The notes under the pieces are model-generated. The model worked only from the letters and a program-made list of their open reading frames with translations, made no database searches and was not told the DNA's origin. DNA of 64,000 nucleotides. Origin: Alienimonas sp043951915 (GTDB taxonomy: Bacteria; Planctomycetota; Planctomycetia; Planctomycetales; Planctomycetaceae). The stretch spans positions 5,670 through 69,669 of the forward strand of contig NZ_JBINJD010000006.1 of the NCBI RefSeq assembly GCF_043951915.1, in the 5' to 3' direction. Shown here one piece after another: positions 52,454 through 60,943 of the stretch. The first letter of the stretch is position 1; each line of letters begins with the position of its first letter. The position numbers and the translations under genes are program-made.

Positions 52454-53911
52454 GTGCCGCCGCTCGTTCACGAACTGACGCCCCCGCCGACGGTCCCCGC
52501 GGCGCTCTCGGCGTTCGCCGACCGCGGGCCCGTGCTGTTCGACAGCAGCGCGACCGACGACCCGCGGGGTCGGTATTCCTATCTCACCGCCGACGTGCGG
52601 CCAGCGTCCGTGCGGACGGTGCGGGGGGCGCTGGCGGCGTTCGAGACGGAGTGGATCGACGGCCTGCCGCCGTTCCAGGGCGGAGCGGTGGGGTTGTGGT
52701 GTTACGAGGAGGGCCGCCGGTTCGAGCGGCTGCCGGAACCGAAGACGTACGCCGTGCCCGAATGCGGCCGGGATCCCCGCCTGCACCTCGGCCCGGGGCG
52801 GAGCGTCACCGCGGTCGCAGACTGGGCGCTCGCTTGGGACCACGCGGCGGGGCGGGCGTGGGTGATCTCGCAGGGCGGCCCGGACCCGCACGCCCCGCAG
52901 GGCGTCCGGCGGGAGCGGTTGGCGGAACGGCGGTTGGTTGCCGTGCTGGCCCGGTTGGAGGCCGAGCCGCCGCCGATCCCGGGGACGGTCCGCGGCGAAC
53001 CGCTTCAGCCGGATCTGCCGAGGGCGCCGGGCTGGCGGGAGACGTACGGGACGTTCACCCGGGCCGAGTACGAACGAGCCGTGGAGCGGGCCGCGGAGTA
53101 CATCCGGGCCGGCGACGTCTTCCAGGTGAATCTCGCGCAGCCGCTGATCGTGGCGGGAGCCACGGTCCGGAATTGGCGGGAACTGTACGGGGCGCTGCGG
53201 ACGGAGAACCGGGCCCCGTTCGCGGGCGTCTTCGCGGCGGGGGCGTTCGGACCGGACGCCGACGGCGTGTTGCTGAGCGCCTCGCCGGAGCGGTTCCTTT
53301 CCGTCACGCCGGACGCCGACGGGCGGATGCAGGTCGAGACCCGGCCGATCAAAGGCACCCGGCCGCGGCCGAACCCGCCCGCCAGCGACCCCGCCGCGGA
53401 CGCCGCCGCCGCGGAGGAGCTGCGGGCTTCCGCCAAAGATCGGGCGGAGAACGTGATGATCGTCGATCTGCTGCGGAACGATTTATCGAAAGTCTGCGAG
53501 CCCGGCAGCGTGCGGGCGCCGGCCCTGTGTGAACTGGAGAGCTACGCCAGCGTGCACCACCTCGTCAGCGAGGTCCGCGGCACGCTGCGGGCGGACCGCG
53601 ACGCTTGGGACCTGCTCGCCGCGGCGTTTCCCGGCGGGTCGATCACCGGGGCGCCGAAGGTGCGGGCGATGGAGATCATCCACGAACTCGAACCGTTCGC
53701 CCGCGGGCCGTACTGCGGCAGTCAGTTCTGGATTGGCTTCGACGGGGCGATGGACTCGAACATCCTCATCCGCACCGCCTGGCTGCGGGACTGGGGGACG
53801 GTCGCCTGGGTCGGCGGCGGCGTCACCGCCCAGAGCGACCCGGCGGCCGAGTACGAGGAAACGCTCCACAAAGCCGCCGCGACCCTGCGGGCCCTCTGCC
53901 CGCCCGGGTGA
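52454..53911 (+). CDS. pabB: Aminodeoxychorismate synthase component I
   Basis: PabB adds ammonia from PabA to chorismate on the way to p-aminobenzoate. The 485-residue product has the chorismate-binding domain: EYERAVERAAEYIRAGDVFQ, LLSASPERFL, TRPIKGTRPR, AENVMIVDLLRNDLSKVCEP, GSITGAPKVRAMEII and VGGGVTAQSDPAAEYEET. The Lys in PIKGT is the PabB-type residue, where anthranilate synthases have Ala (PIAGT). The start is a GTG at 52454. pabA follows. p-Aminobenzoate serves folate and methanopterin synthesis. Confidence 0.94.
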   Translation: MPPLVHELTPPPTVPAALSAFADRGPVLFDSSATDDPRGRYSYLTADVRPASVRTVRGALAAFETEWIDGLPPFQGGAVGLWCYEEGRRFERLPEPKTYAVPECGRDPRLHLGPGRSVTAVADWALAWDHAAGRAWVISQGGPDPHAPQGVRRERLAERRLVAVLARLEAEPPPIPGTVRGEPLQPDLPRAPGWRETYGTFTRAEYERAVERAAEYIRAGDVFQVNLAQPLIVAGATVRNWRELYGALRTENRAPFAGVFAAGAFGPDADGVLLSASPERFLSVTPDADGRMQVETRPIKGTRPRPNPPASDPAADAAAAEELRASAKDRAENVMIVDLLRNDLSKVCEPGSVRAPALCELESYASVHHLVSEVRGTLRADRDAWDLLAAAFPGGSITGAPKVRAMEIIHELEPFARGPYCGSQFWIGFDGAMDSNILIRTAWLRDWGTVAWVGGGVTAQSDPAAEYEETLHKAAATLRALCPPG

Positions 53912-53960
53912 CTCGCCCCGGTTCGCCGTCGCCGTTAGGCGGCGCGCGTCTGGAACCCGC

Positions 53961-53966
53961 TACCAT
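53961..53966 (+). promoter_or_regulatory. TANNNT box close to start of pabA
   Basis: TACCAT ends 7 nt before the pabA GTG at 53973, in the same arrangement as at argC and sucC. Confidence 0.4.
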
Positions 53967-53972
53967 CCCCGC

Positions 53973-54566
53973 GTGATTCTGCTGGTCGACAACTACGACT
54001 CCTTCGTGCACAACCTCGCCCGGTCGTGCGCCGAGCTGGGGAAGGAGGTGACGGTCCGCCGACACGACGCCGTCACCCTCGCCGAGGCCCGGGCGATGCG
54101 CCCGGAGGCGGTGATCCTCTCCCCCGGCCCCTGCGGGCCGGCGGAGGCGGGCGTTTGCGTGGAGTTCGCCCGGGCCGCCTGCACGGACTGGGATGTGCCG
54201 CTGCTCGGCGTGTGCCTGGGCCATCAGGCGATCGCCGCGGCGTTGGGCGGGCGGGTGGTGCGGGGGGAGCCGGCCCACGGCGTCGCCGCGGCGGTGCGAC
54301 ACCACGGCTCCGACCTGTTCGCCAACCTGCCGAACCCGCTGGCCTGCGGGCGATATCACTCCCTCGTCGCGGAGCGAGCCTCGCTGCCGGAGGAACTCGC
54401 CGTCACGGCGACGCTGGAGGGCGGGGCGGACGACGGAACGATCATGGCGCTCGCCCACCGCACCCGGCCGGTGCGGGGCGTGCAGTTTCATCCCGAAAGC
54501 GTGCTTACCCCCGACGGCGACGCGTTATTGGCGAACTTTCTGCGGCTGAGCGTCGGGTCCGGCTGA
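53973..54566 (+). CDS. pabA: Aminodeoxychorismate synthase component II (glutamine amidotransferase)
   Basis: PabA releases ammonia from glutamine for PabB. The 197-residue class I GATase starts ILLVDNYDSFVHNLARSC. It has LSPGPCGPAEAG, the nucleophile Cys81 in LLGVCLGHQAIAA, CGRYHSLVAE and the His in GVQFHPESVLTPDG. Such subunits can also serve anthranilate synthase (TrpG); the PabB neighbour decides the name. A GTG start at 53973 gives the family N-terminus. It is 61 nt downstream of pabB. Confidence 0.93.
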   Translation: MILLVDNYDSFVHNLARSCAELGKEVTVRRHDAVTLAEARAMRPEAVILSPGPCGPAEAGVCVEFARAACTDWDVPLLGVCLGHQAIAAALGGRVVRGEPAHGVAAAVRHHGSDLFANLPNPLACGRYHSLVAERASLPEELAVTATLEGGADDGTIMALAHRTRPVRGVQFHPESVLTPDGDALLANFLRLSVGSG

Positions 54567-54625
54567 AGTTCGACCCGCGGCCCGACCGATGACCCCGATT
54601 CCCGGGTCCCGGTCGGAGTTCGGCG

Positions 54626-55804
54626 GTGCGCAGCGGCTTAGTCCCCCACATTCTCGCGGCGGTCGCCGTGTGCGCCGTCTCGGCGGGGGGGGCGGGGACC
54701 TCCGCACGGGCGGCCGACTGGTACGAGGACCTCGCCTCCGCCCGGGCCGCGGCGGTCGAGAGCGATCGTCCGCTCCTCCTGCATTTCAGCGCCTCCTGGT
54801 GCGGGCCCTGCCGGCAGATGGAGCCGGTTCTGCACTCCGCCACCGTCGCGGACGTGCTGCGGAAGGACGCCGTCGGCGTCCACCTGGACTTCGACCGGCA
54901 CAAGGCGATCGCCCAGCAGTACGGCGTCCGCGGCATCCCCGCGGACGTGTTGCTGACCCCGGACGGTCGGGTGCTCGGTCAGATGAGCGGTCTGAAACAG
55001 CCCGCCGACTACGCCCGCCGGGTGCGGGCCGTGGCGGGGCAGTACGTCTCGCTGAAACAGCTCCCCAAGCCGGAACTCGGCCCGCGGATCGCCTTCGACA
55101 AGCCGGAGGGGCCGCGAATCAGCGTCACCGACCCCTCCTGGCCGGCCGGGCTGGCCGCCCCCGGGGACGACGGGGACGAACCGAACCTCGGCCCCGCCGT
55201 GCCGGACGCCGCCTTCGACGGGGCCTTCGGCGACAGCGCCCCGTCGGCGACGCCGCCGACGCGTTCCCCTTCCGACCTCTACGGCGGCCGGCCGGACCCG
55301 TTCCGCCCGGGCTCCTCCGCCGATCCCGGCGCCGTCGACACGCCGAACGCTCCGCCGGCCGGCGCTTCGGAAGACCGGGAGAGCCGCCGCCCGGTCCCGG
55401 GTACGCCCCGCGTCGTACGGCGCCCGACCCGCAAGCTGCTGGGGATGCGGGGCTTCTGCCCGGTGACCCTGCACCTCGAAAAGAAGTGGGTCCGCGGGAA
55501 GCGGGACTTCCAGTGGGAGCACCAGGGCATCACGTATTTCCTGGCCAGCGACGCAGCGTTCGACAAGTTCTACGCCAACGCGGACCGCTACGCCCCGAAG
55601 CTGCTGGGCTGCGACCCGGTGCTGTACCGGGACGAAGGCCGGGCCGTGCCGGGCAGCACGACCTACGCGGCGATCTGGCGGGACGACCTATTCCTGTTCG
55701 TCAGCGACGAGAACCGCAAAACGTTCCACGCCGACCCCTCCCGCTACGCCAACGGCCGCCAGGTGCTGCTGATCGAGGAAATCGAGGGCGTGGGGACGTA
55801 CTGA
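54626..55804 (+). CDS. Secreted thioredoxin-fold protein with YHS-like C-terminus
   Basis: The 392-residue protein has a signal-like N-terminus (VPHILAAVAVCAVSAGGAG). A thioredoxin domain follows with the redox motif WCGPC (Cys59, Cys62) in LLHFSASWCGPCRQME, and YGVRGIPADVLLTPDGRVLG. A Pro/Asp-rich low-complexity linker (about 140-265) comes next, then two YHS-like segments: FCPVTLHLEKKWVRGKRDFQ through GITYFLASDAAFDKFYANA, and YAAIWRDDLFLFVSDENRKT. YHS domains are linked to metal handling. A periplasmic redox or metallochaperone role is inferred. The start is a GTG at 54626. Confidence 0.8.
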   Translation: MRSGLVPHILAAVAVCAVSAGGAGTSARAADWYEDLASARAAAVESDRPLLLHFSASWCGPCRQMEPVLHSATVADVLRKDAVGVHLDFDRHKAIAQQYGVRGIPADVLLTPDGRVLGQMSGLKQPADYARRVRAVAGQYVSLKQLPKPELGPRIAFDKPEGPRISVTDPSWPAGLAAPGDDGDEPNLGPAVPDAAFDGAFGDSAPSATPPTRSPSDLYGGRPDPFRPGSSADPGAVDTPNAPPAGASEDRESRRPVPGTPRVVRRPTRKLLGMRGFCPVTLHLEKKWVRGKRDFQWEHQGITYFLASDAAFDKFYANADRYAPKLLGCDPVLYRDEGRAVPGSTTYAAIWRDDLFLFVSDENRKTFHADPSRYANGRQVLLIEEIEGVGTY

Positions 55805-55816
55805 CGGAAATCCCAA

Positions 55817-55875
55817 TGACCAAGACCCCAAGAACCAAACCCGTTTTGGTTCTTGAGTTCTTGGTCTTGGAGCTT
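55817..55875. repeat. Intergenic inverted repeat, CAAGAAC family, copy 2
   Basis: The left arm (55817-55840, GACCAAGACCCCAAGAACCA onward) pairs with the right arm (55843-55871) at about 20 of 22 positions with almost no loop. It fills the 78-nt gap between two convergent genes. Its right arm resembles that of the copy at 2597-2630. Confidence 0.8.
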
Positions 55876-55882
55876 CGACCCG

Positions 55883-58800
55883 TCACCGCGTCGCCGGGCT
55901 GGCCTCGGGGGTGCGGAGGCGTTGCAGGTAGCGGTCGTAGAACCGGGTCTGGCGGCTCTCCGGCGGGTAGGGGACGCCGTCGACGAACACCGCCTTGATC
56001 GAGGTGGTGATCTGCAGCGGCGAGCCGTCGGCGAGGATCAGGCTGGCCCGTTTGCCGGGGGTGAGCGTCCCGGCCCGATCGGCGACGCCGAGGATCGACG
56101 CGGCGTCCGCGGTGATCGCCCGCAGGGCCGCCTGTTCCGGCAAGCCGTAGGCGACCGCCTGGGCGGCCTCGAACGGCACGTTCCGGCTGTTGCTCGCTTC
56201 GTCGGAGTGCAGGCAGAACGTCACGCCGGCCTCGTACAGCCGGCCCGGGTTGGCGTAGGGGGCGTCGTACGGATCGTGGTCCTCCGTGGGCCGCCGCATC
56301 ACCGGGCCGACGATCACCGGCACGTCCTTCGCCGCCAGTTCGTCCGCCAGCTTCCAGGCGTCCGCGGCGCCGGTGATGATTGGTTTGAGGCCGAACTTCT
56401 CCGCGAACGCCAGGCTCTGGGCGATCTGTCGGGCGGTGTTCGCCTCGAAGAACACCGGCTTCTCGCCCTTCAGGTAGGGGGCGAGGGCGTCGAACCGCGG
56501 GTCCGGCACAGGGCCGAGGGCGTCGTCGCCCTCCGCCTCGGCGGCGGCGACCGCGTCGAGGTAGCGTTGGCCCTCCTCCAGGAACTCGGTGAGCTGTTCG
56601 ATCCGCTCCTTGAGGCGGTCGTCGCTTTCCGTGCTGTCGCCGTCGAACGGGTTATAGCTGCGTTCCAAGGGCCAGTTGATCTGCAGGCCGGCTTCCAGTT
56701 CGACCACCATTTCCGGGGCCGTCCAGCCGGAGAGCTGAACCACGCTGACCTGCCCGGCGATCAGCCCGCCGACGGGGCGAACCAGGGCGTGGGTGATCCC
56801 GCCGGCCCGGGCCACGGGGATCAGTTCGGAGTCCCGGTTGAGGGCGATCCCGGCCCGCAGGTCCGGCTGGAGATCGCCGCTTTCCCGGTAGTCCTGCGTC
56901 TCGGACACCTTGCCGATCTCGGTCAGTCCCAGTTCCGTGCCGGCGTCGAACAGGCCGGGGGTGATTGTCAGGCCGCGGACGTTCAGCAGGGGCACGCCGG
57001 GCGGCACCTCGACCGGACCGACCGGTCCCACGGCGGTGATGACGCCGTTCTGCACGACGATCACGCCGTTCTCGATCACGCCGTCCTCGCCCTGCGAATC
57101 GTCGCAGGTTTGAATCGTCGCCCCGGCGAGGGCGAACGTCCCGCCGCGGGCCGGTTCGAGGTCGAGCGTCAGCTCGCGCAGTTCCGGCTCCGGGAAGCTC
57201 CACGTCGGCGGGGTCTTCGTCCGCTCCTGCGCCTTCGGGGAGAGGGCGGTGACGGCCCGGGAGCGGTCGAAGAAGATCTCGCCGTCGACGATCGTCGTCT
57301 CGACCCGGGTGAAGCTGTTCAGCGGGTGGGCGTTGTAGACGGCGAGGTCGCCGTCCTTGCCGACCTCGATGCTGCCGAGGCGGTCCTCCAGCCCCAGTTC
57401 GCGGGCCGCGTTCAGGGTGACGAAGGCGATCACGTCGTCCGGGTCGACGTTCCCGTACTTCACCGGCTTGGCGGCCTCCAGGTAAAGGTGCCGGATCAGC
57501 TCCCAGTCGTCGCTTTTGATGACCGTATTGACGTCCGCCTCGTGCAGGATCGCGGCGTTGTAGGGGGTCGCGTCGTAGGCCTCGACCTTGTAGGCCCACC
57601 AGTCGGCGAAGGTGCTGGCGCTGGCCCCGTGGGCGGCAATCTCCGGGGCGATCTTGTAGCCCTCGAGCACGTGCTGAAGGCTGGCCACGCGGACGCCGAA
57701 GCGTTCGGCGACCCGCATCAGCATCAGGATTTCGTCCGCCCGGTAGCAGTGCGAGTGGATGAATTTGTCGCCGCCGAGGATGTCCGCCAGCGCCTCCAAC
57801 CGCAGGTCGCGGCGGGGGGGCAGCAACGTGTCCTTCTTCGACGGATCGGCCGCGATCGCCTCCTCGTAGGCCTGCTGCCGGCGGGCGTAGTCGGCGGCCT
57901 CGCTGAAGGCCCGTTTGAGCGTCGCCTCCACGCCGAGGCGGGTGTTCGGGAAGGCCGCCTTGGAGTCCTTCACGTTCTCCCCGAGGGCGAACTTTACCCC
58001 CTGCTTGGCGCCGTCGAACTTGTGCGCCTCGGCGCTTTGGCCGTACCGCAGTTTGACGACCGCGTCCTGCCCGCCGACGACGTTGGCGCTGCCGTGGAAC
58101 AGCCGGGCGGTCGTCACCCCGCCGGCCAGCGCCCGGTATTCGCTGTCGTCGTCGGTGTCGATCACGTCCGCGATGCGGACCTCCGGGGTGAGGGACCGCG
58201 TCGCCTCGTTGATCCCCTCGGTGATCATGATGTGGGAGTGCGTGTCGATGATCCCCGGCATCAGGTACCGGCCGGTCGCGTCGAGGTGCGTGTGGTCCGG
58301 CAGCGGACCCGGTTCGGCGCCGGCCTCGACGACGGCGAATTTGCCGTTGGTAATCACGACGGTGGCGTTCTCGATCGTCTCCCCCGTCCCGGTCAGGACC
58401 GTGCCGCCGGTGATGACGAGGTTCCCGCCGGTCCGCCGTTGGGCGGCGAGACGGTCGGCGCGGATCTCCGTCGGTTGGCTCTCCGCGTCGGCGGCCGGGA
58501 CCGGCTTGGGGGCGGTGAGGGCCTTCCGCTTTCCCTTCTGCTTGGCCAGGTCCAGCGGCTTGGCGTTCTCGTTGTACTCGTAGCGTTCCCGGTCGATCAG
58601 CACGTACCGCGTTTTGGCGTCGGCCTCGGTGAAGGGGCCGGTGAGGGCGACAACGTGCGCCTGTCGGCCGGCTTCCAGCGTGCCCAGCCGGCTGCCCTGA
58701 CCCAGCAGGTCGGCGGCGTCGCGGGTCAGAGCGGCGAGGGCGGCGTCCTCCGGCAGCCCGGCCTTCACGGCCAGCCGCAGGTTCGTCAGCAGTTCCTCCG

Positions 58801-60091
58801 GCCCCTTCAGACCGCGGGAGGAGAGGGCGAAGCGGCGCCCGGCCCGGTGCAGGGCGGCCGGGGCAGCGACCGCCTCCCGCCAGCGGGCCAGCCGCGCCCG
58901 GTAGGCCCGCAGCGGCTCCGGCACGCGGACGTCCGCGGGGGCGGTCTCATCGTCGTCGTCCTCGTCCTCATCCTCGGCGGCGCCGTCCTCTTTCTCGTCG
59001 GCGTCCTCCTCCTTGTCGTCGTCCGAGTCGTCGCCCTTCGGCTTCTTGTAGCCCTGCCGCTTCGGCTCCGAGCCGAAATCGAGGCTGAGGATGATGGTCT
59101 CCGGGGCGTTGGCGGCGGCGTTTTCGGCAGCCGGGTCCCAGACGGAGGGGGCCTCCCGCAGCCGCGGGCCGGCGGCGAGGGCGGGAGTCAGGTCGTATTC
59201 GGCGGCGAAGTTCACCGCCCGGCGGGCGTCGTCGGCGCTGCTCACTTCAAACAACGCCGGCAGGTCCCCGGCGAGCGTCGCGGCGAGGGCCTCCAGCGTC
59301 GGGTCCGCCGGCGGGCGGGGCACCCCGGCGGCGCCGTCCGCCCAGAGTTTCTGATGCAGGGTGTGCCGTTGGGCGTCGGACAGGGCCTGCCGCAGGTGGG
59401 CGAACGTGCCCATCAGCGTGTTCGGATAGCCCCGCCCCGACAGCCGGGAGAGGTCCAGCGCCGCGAACAGTTCCTCGGCGAGCAGCGTTTCTCGCAGCGG
59501 CGCCTCGGCGGTGGTGACGAGGGCCGTCTTGCCGCCCGCGATCCGGCCCCGCGGCACGAGGTGGGCCGCCGTGAACCCGGCCTCCCGCAGGGCCTTCGTC
59601 GCTTTGTCGTCCCGCGCCAGCCCCTCCTGAGCGAGGAATTCCGGGACGAGGCCGCGGCGGTTGTCGGTCTCCGTTGCAGCGAGGACGTAGCGGGTCTGAT
59701 TGACGTCCCGCCCGGCGGCCGGGTCGGGGATGCGGTCCTCGTCCAGCGGCCGGTCCGTCGCCGCGTCGAGGAACCCGGCGTAGACGAACAGACCGGTGCA
59801 GTCGATCTCCTCCGCGTTGGGCGGCACGACGACCTCGTCGGTCGGACCGGCGGCGACGATCAGCCCGTCCCGGGCGACCACGGTCCCCACGAACGGTTCG
59901 GCCTCCGGCGCGGTGCGGACCGTGCCCCCGACGAGAGCGTAAGCGGCGGGGGTCAATCCCGCGGGCCGCTCCTGAGCCGGGGCGGCGGGCGTCAACGCCC
60001 AACAGAGCAGCGGCAGGAGGCCGGTGGCGAACGGGGGGGCGAGGCGACGCAACGGCCCCGCGGCGGGGCGGGGGGGAGGAACGCTCGACAT
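55883..60091 (-). CDS. Triple amidohydrolase-superfamily protein, secreted
   Basis: The 1,402-residue protein has a signal-like leader and three amidohydrolase-type units in a row. Unit 1 (about 45-545) begins YALVGGTVRTAPE but has lost the HxH metal motif (FVYAGFLDAAT) and carries a very acidic insert near 345-386. Unit 2 (about 550-985) is complete: LVITGGTVLTGTGE, the metal site PGIIDTHSHIM near 618, FIHSHCYRADEI near 777, SDDWEL, and GSIEVGKDGDLAVYNAHPLN. Unit 3 (about 990-1402) starts FALAGATIQTCDD and again lacks HxH (PGLFDAGTELGL). One active domain with two degenerate partners is the likely state. The substrate could be a cyclic amide or peptide; imidazolonepropionase-like enzymes are the nearest type. 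Function is inferred from the superfamily only. Confidence 0.85.
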   Translation of the reverse strand: MSSVPPPRPAAGPLRRLAPPFATGLLPLLCWALTPAAPAQERPAGLTPAAYALVGGTVRTAPEAEPFVGTVVARDGLIVAAGPTDEVVVPPNAEEIDCTGLFVYAGFLDAATDRPLDEDRIPDPAAGRDVNQTRYVLAATETDNRRGLVPEFLAQEGLARDDKATKALREAGFTAAHLVPRGRIAGGKTALVTTAEAPLRETLLAEELFAALDLSRLSGRGYPNTLMGTFAHLRQALSDAQRHTLHQKLWADGAAGVPRPPADPTLEALAATLAGDLPALFEVSSADDARRAVNFAAEYDLTPALAAGPRLREAPSVWDPAAENAAANAPETIILSLDFGSEPKRQGYKKPKGDDSDDDKEEDADEKEDGAAEDEDEDDDDETAPADVRVPEPLRAYRARLARWREAVAAPAALHRAGRRFALSSRGLKGPEELLTNLRLAVKAGLPEDAALAALTRDAADLLGQGSRLGTLEAGRQAHVVALTGPFTEADAKTRYVLIDRERYEYNENAKPLDLAKQKGKRKALTAPKPVPAADAESQPTEIRADRLAAQRRTGGNLVITGGTVLTGTGETIENATVVITNGKFAVVEAGAEPGPLPDHTHLDATGRYLMPGIIDTHSHIMITEGINEATRSLTPEVRIADVIDTDDDSEYRALAGGVTTARLFHGSANVVGGQDAVVKLRYGQSAEAHKFDGAKQGVKFALGENVKDSKAAFPNTRLGVEATLKRAFSEAADYARRQQAYEEAIAADPSKKDTLLPPRRDLRLEALADILGGDKFIHSHCYRADEILMLMRVAERFGVRVASLQHVLEGYKIAPEIAAHGASASTFADWWAYKVEAYDATPYNAAILHEADVNTVIKSDDWELIRHLYLEAAKPVKYGNVDPDDVIAFVTLNAARELGLEDRLGSIEVGKDGDLAVYNAHPLNSFTRVETTIVDGEIFFDRSRAVTALSPKAQERTKTPPTWSFPEPELRELTLDLEPARGGTFALAGATIQTCDDSQGEDGVIENGVIVVQNGVITAVGPVGPVEVPPGVPLLNVRGLTITPGLFDAGTELGLTEIGKVSETQDYRESGDLQPDLRAGIALNRDSELIPVARAGGITHALVRPVGGLIAGQVSVVQLSGWTAPEMVVELEAGLQINWPLERSYNPFDGDSTESDDRLKERIEQLTEFLEEGQRYLDAVAAAEAEGDDALGPVPDPRFDALAPYLKGEKPVFFEANTARQIAQSLAFAEKFGLKPIITGAADAWKLADELAAKDVPVIVGPVMRRPTEDHDPYDAPYANPGRLYEAGVTFCLHSDEASNSRNVPFEAAQAVAYGLPEQAALRAITADAASILGVADRAGTLTPGKRASLILADGSPLQITTSIKAVFVDGVPYPPESRQTRFYDRYLQRLRTPEASPATR

Positions 60092-60293
60092 CGGACGGGG
60101 CGGACGGGGGTGCGGGACGGCTGGAAGGACGTGCCGGGGCGCGAGCGGCGGGTCGGCAACCTACCGCCGCCCGGGCGGCGTTCGCCACGCCGCCCGAATC
60201 CCCGGCCCGCCGCCCGATCGCTCCGTCGACGCGGATCGTGACGCCGCGGGCGCCGCGAATCGTCGCGGAGGGGACGAAGCGCCGGGACCGCGA

Positions 60294-60321
60294 TTGACAC
60301 CGCCGAGTTGATGGCTAGGAT
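60294..60321 (+). promoter_or_regulatory. Sigma70-type promoter upstream of rho
   Basis: TTGACA (60294-60299), a 16-nt spacer and TAGGAT (60316-60321, four of six to TATAAT). It is the best consensus-like promoter in the window. Transcription would start near 60328, about 615 nt before the rho ATG. Confidence 0.6.
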
Positions 60322-60327
60322 TCCCGC

Positions 60328-60943
60328 AGGTCGGGCCTCGGGGCCGTCGGAGGGTTCCCGTTTCTCCCGGCCGCTGCCCCGGGTTCAGCCCGTCGGCCTC
60401 TCTCCCCGCCCTGACCGGCCTGGTTTCGCCGTCGTTGTCGACGGGCCCCGGCTCGTTACGTTCGACAGGACGCCGCGGTTCTTTCAGGAACCACGGGTTC
60501 TTCCGGGAACGTCGGGTTCGTCAGGCGGCGTGGACGGCCGGCCAAGCCCTCCTCGCCCCGAGCGTCGCGAACCGCGGCCCTCCTCGTTGGCGGAGAGCGT
60601 CGGGCGGGCGTCGGGGCGACCGCTTTCGCATCTGCATCCGGCCTGCGCCGTTTCGTTCCCGATCTGCCCCGGCGGACGGGAGTTCGGCCCGTTCGGCTGC
60701 CCCGCGTCCCTCCCGGGGCGGCGTTCGCGGCGATCCTTCGCGATCGTCGCCGATCCCGCGGCCCCGGGCGTCCGGGAGTTTCGCCCTGTTCGCCGCCGTT
60801 ATCGCTCGGGCCGTCCGGCCCGGTTGGTCTCTGTCGTTTCTGCCCGGCCGTTCTGGCCGGGATGCGGCGCCCGTCCCGGCTTTCGCGGGGGCGAACGCGC
60901 CGAACCGTTATTTCATGTTGATCGTGTGAGGAACCTCGGCCCT
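60328..60943 (+). promoter_or_regulatory. Long untranslated leader of rho
   Basis: No protein-like frame is evident in these 616 nt, although the rho frame itself is open through it with Arg/Pro-rich composition. The first part (about 60380-60420) is rich in C and T (CCGTCGGCCTCTCTCCCCGC), as expected of Rho-binding RNA. Small hairpins such as GGTTC-TTTCAG-GAACC (60477-60492) are present. Rho of Escherichia coli controls itself by attenuation in its leader; the same is inferred here. Confidence 0.45.

Noticed and set aside
60308..60943. N-terminal extension of the rho frame by 212 codons
   Set aside because: Sequence is Pro/Arg-rich and lacks the acidic/basic block pattern of the real extension; a consensus promoter lies at its start, so it is read as leader RNA.
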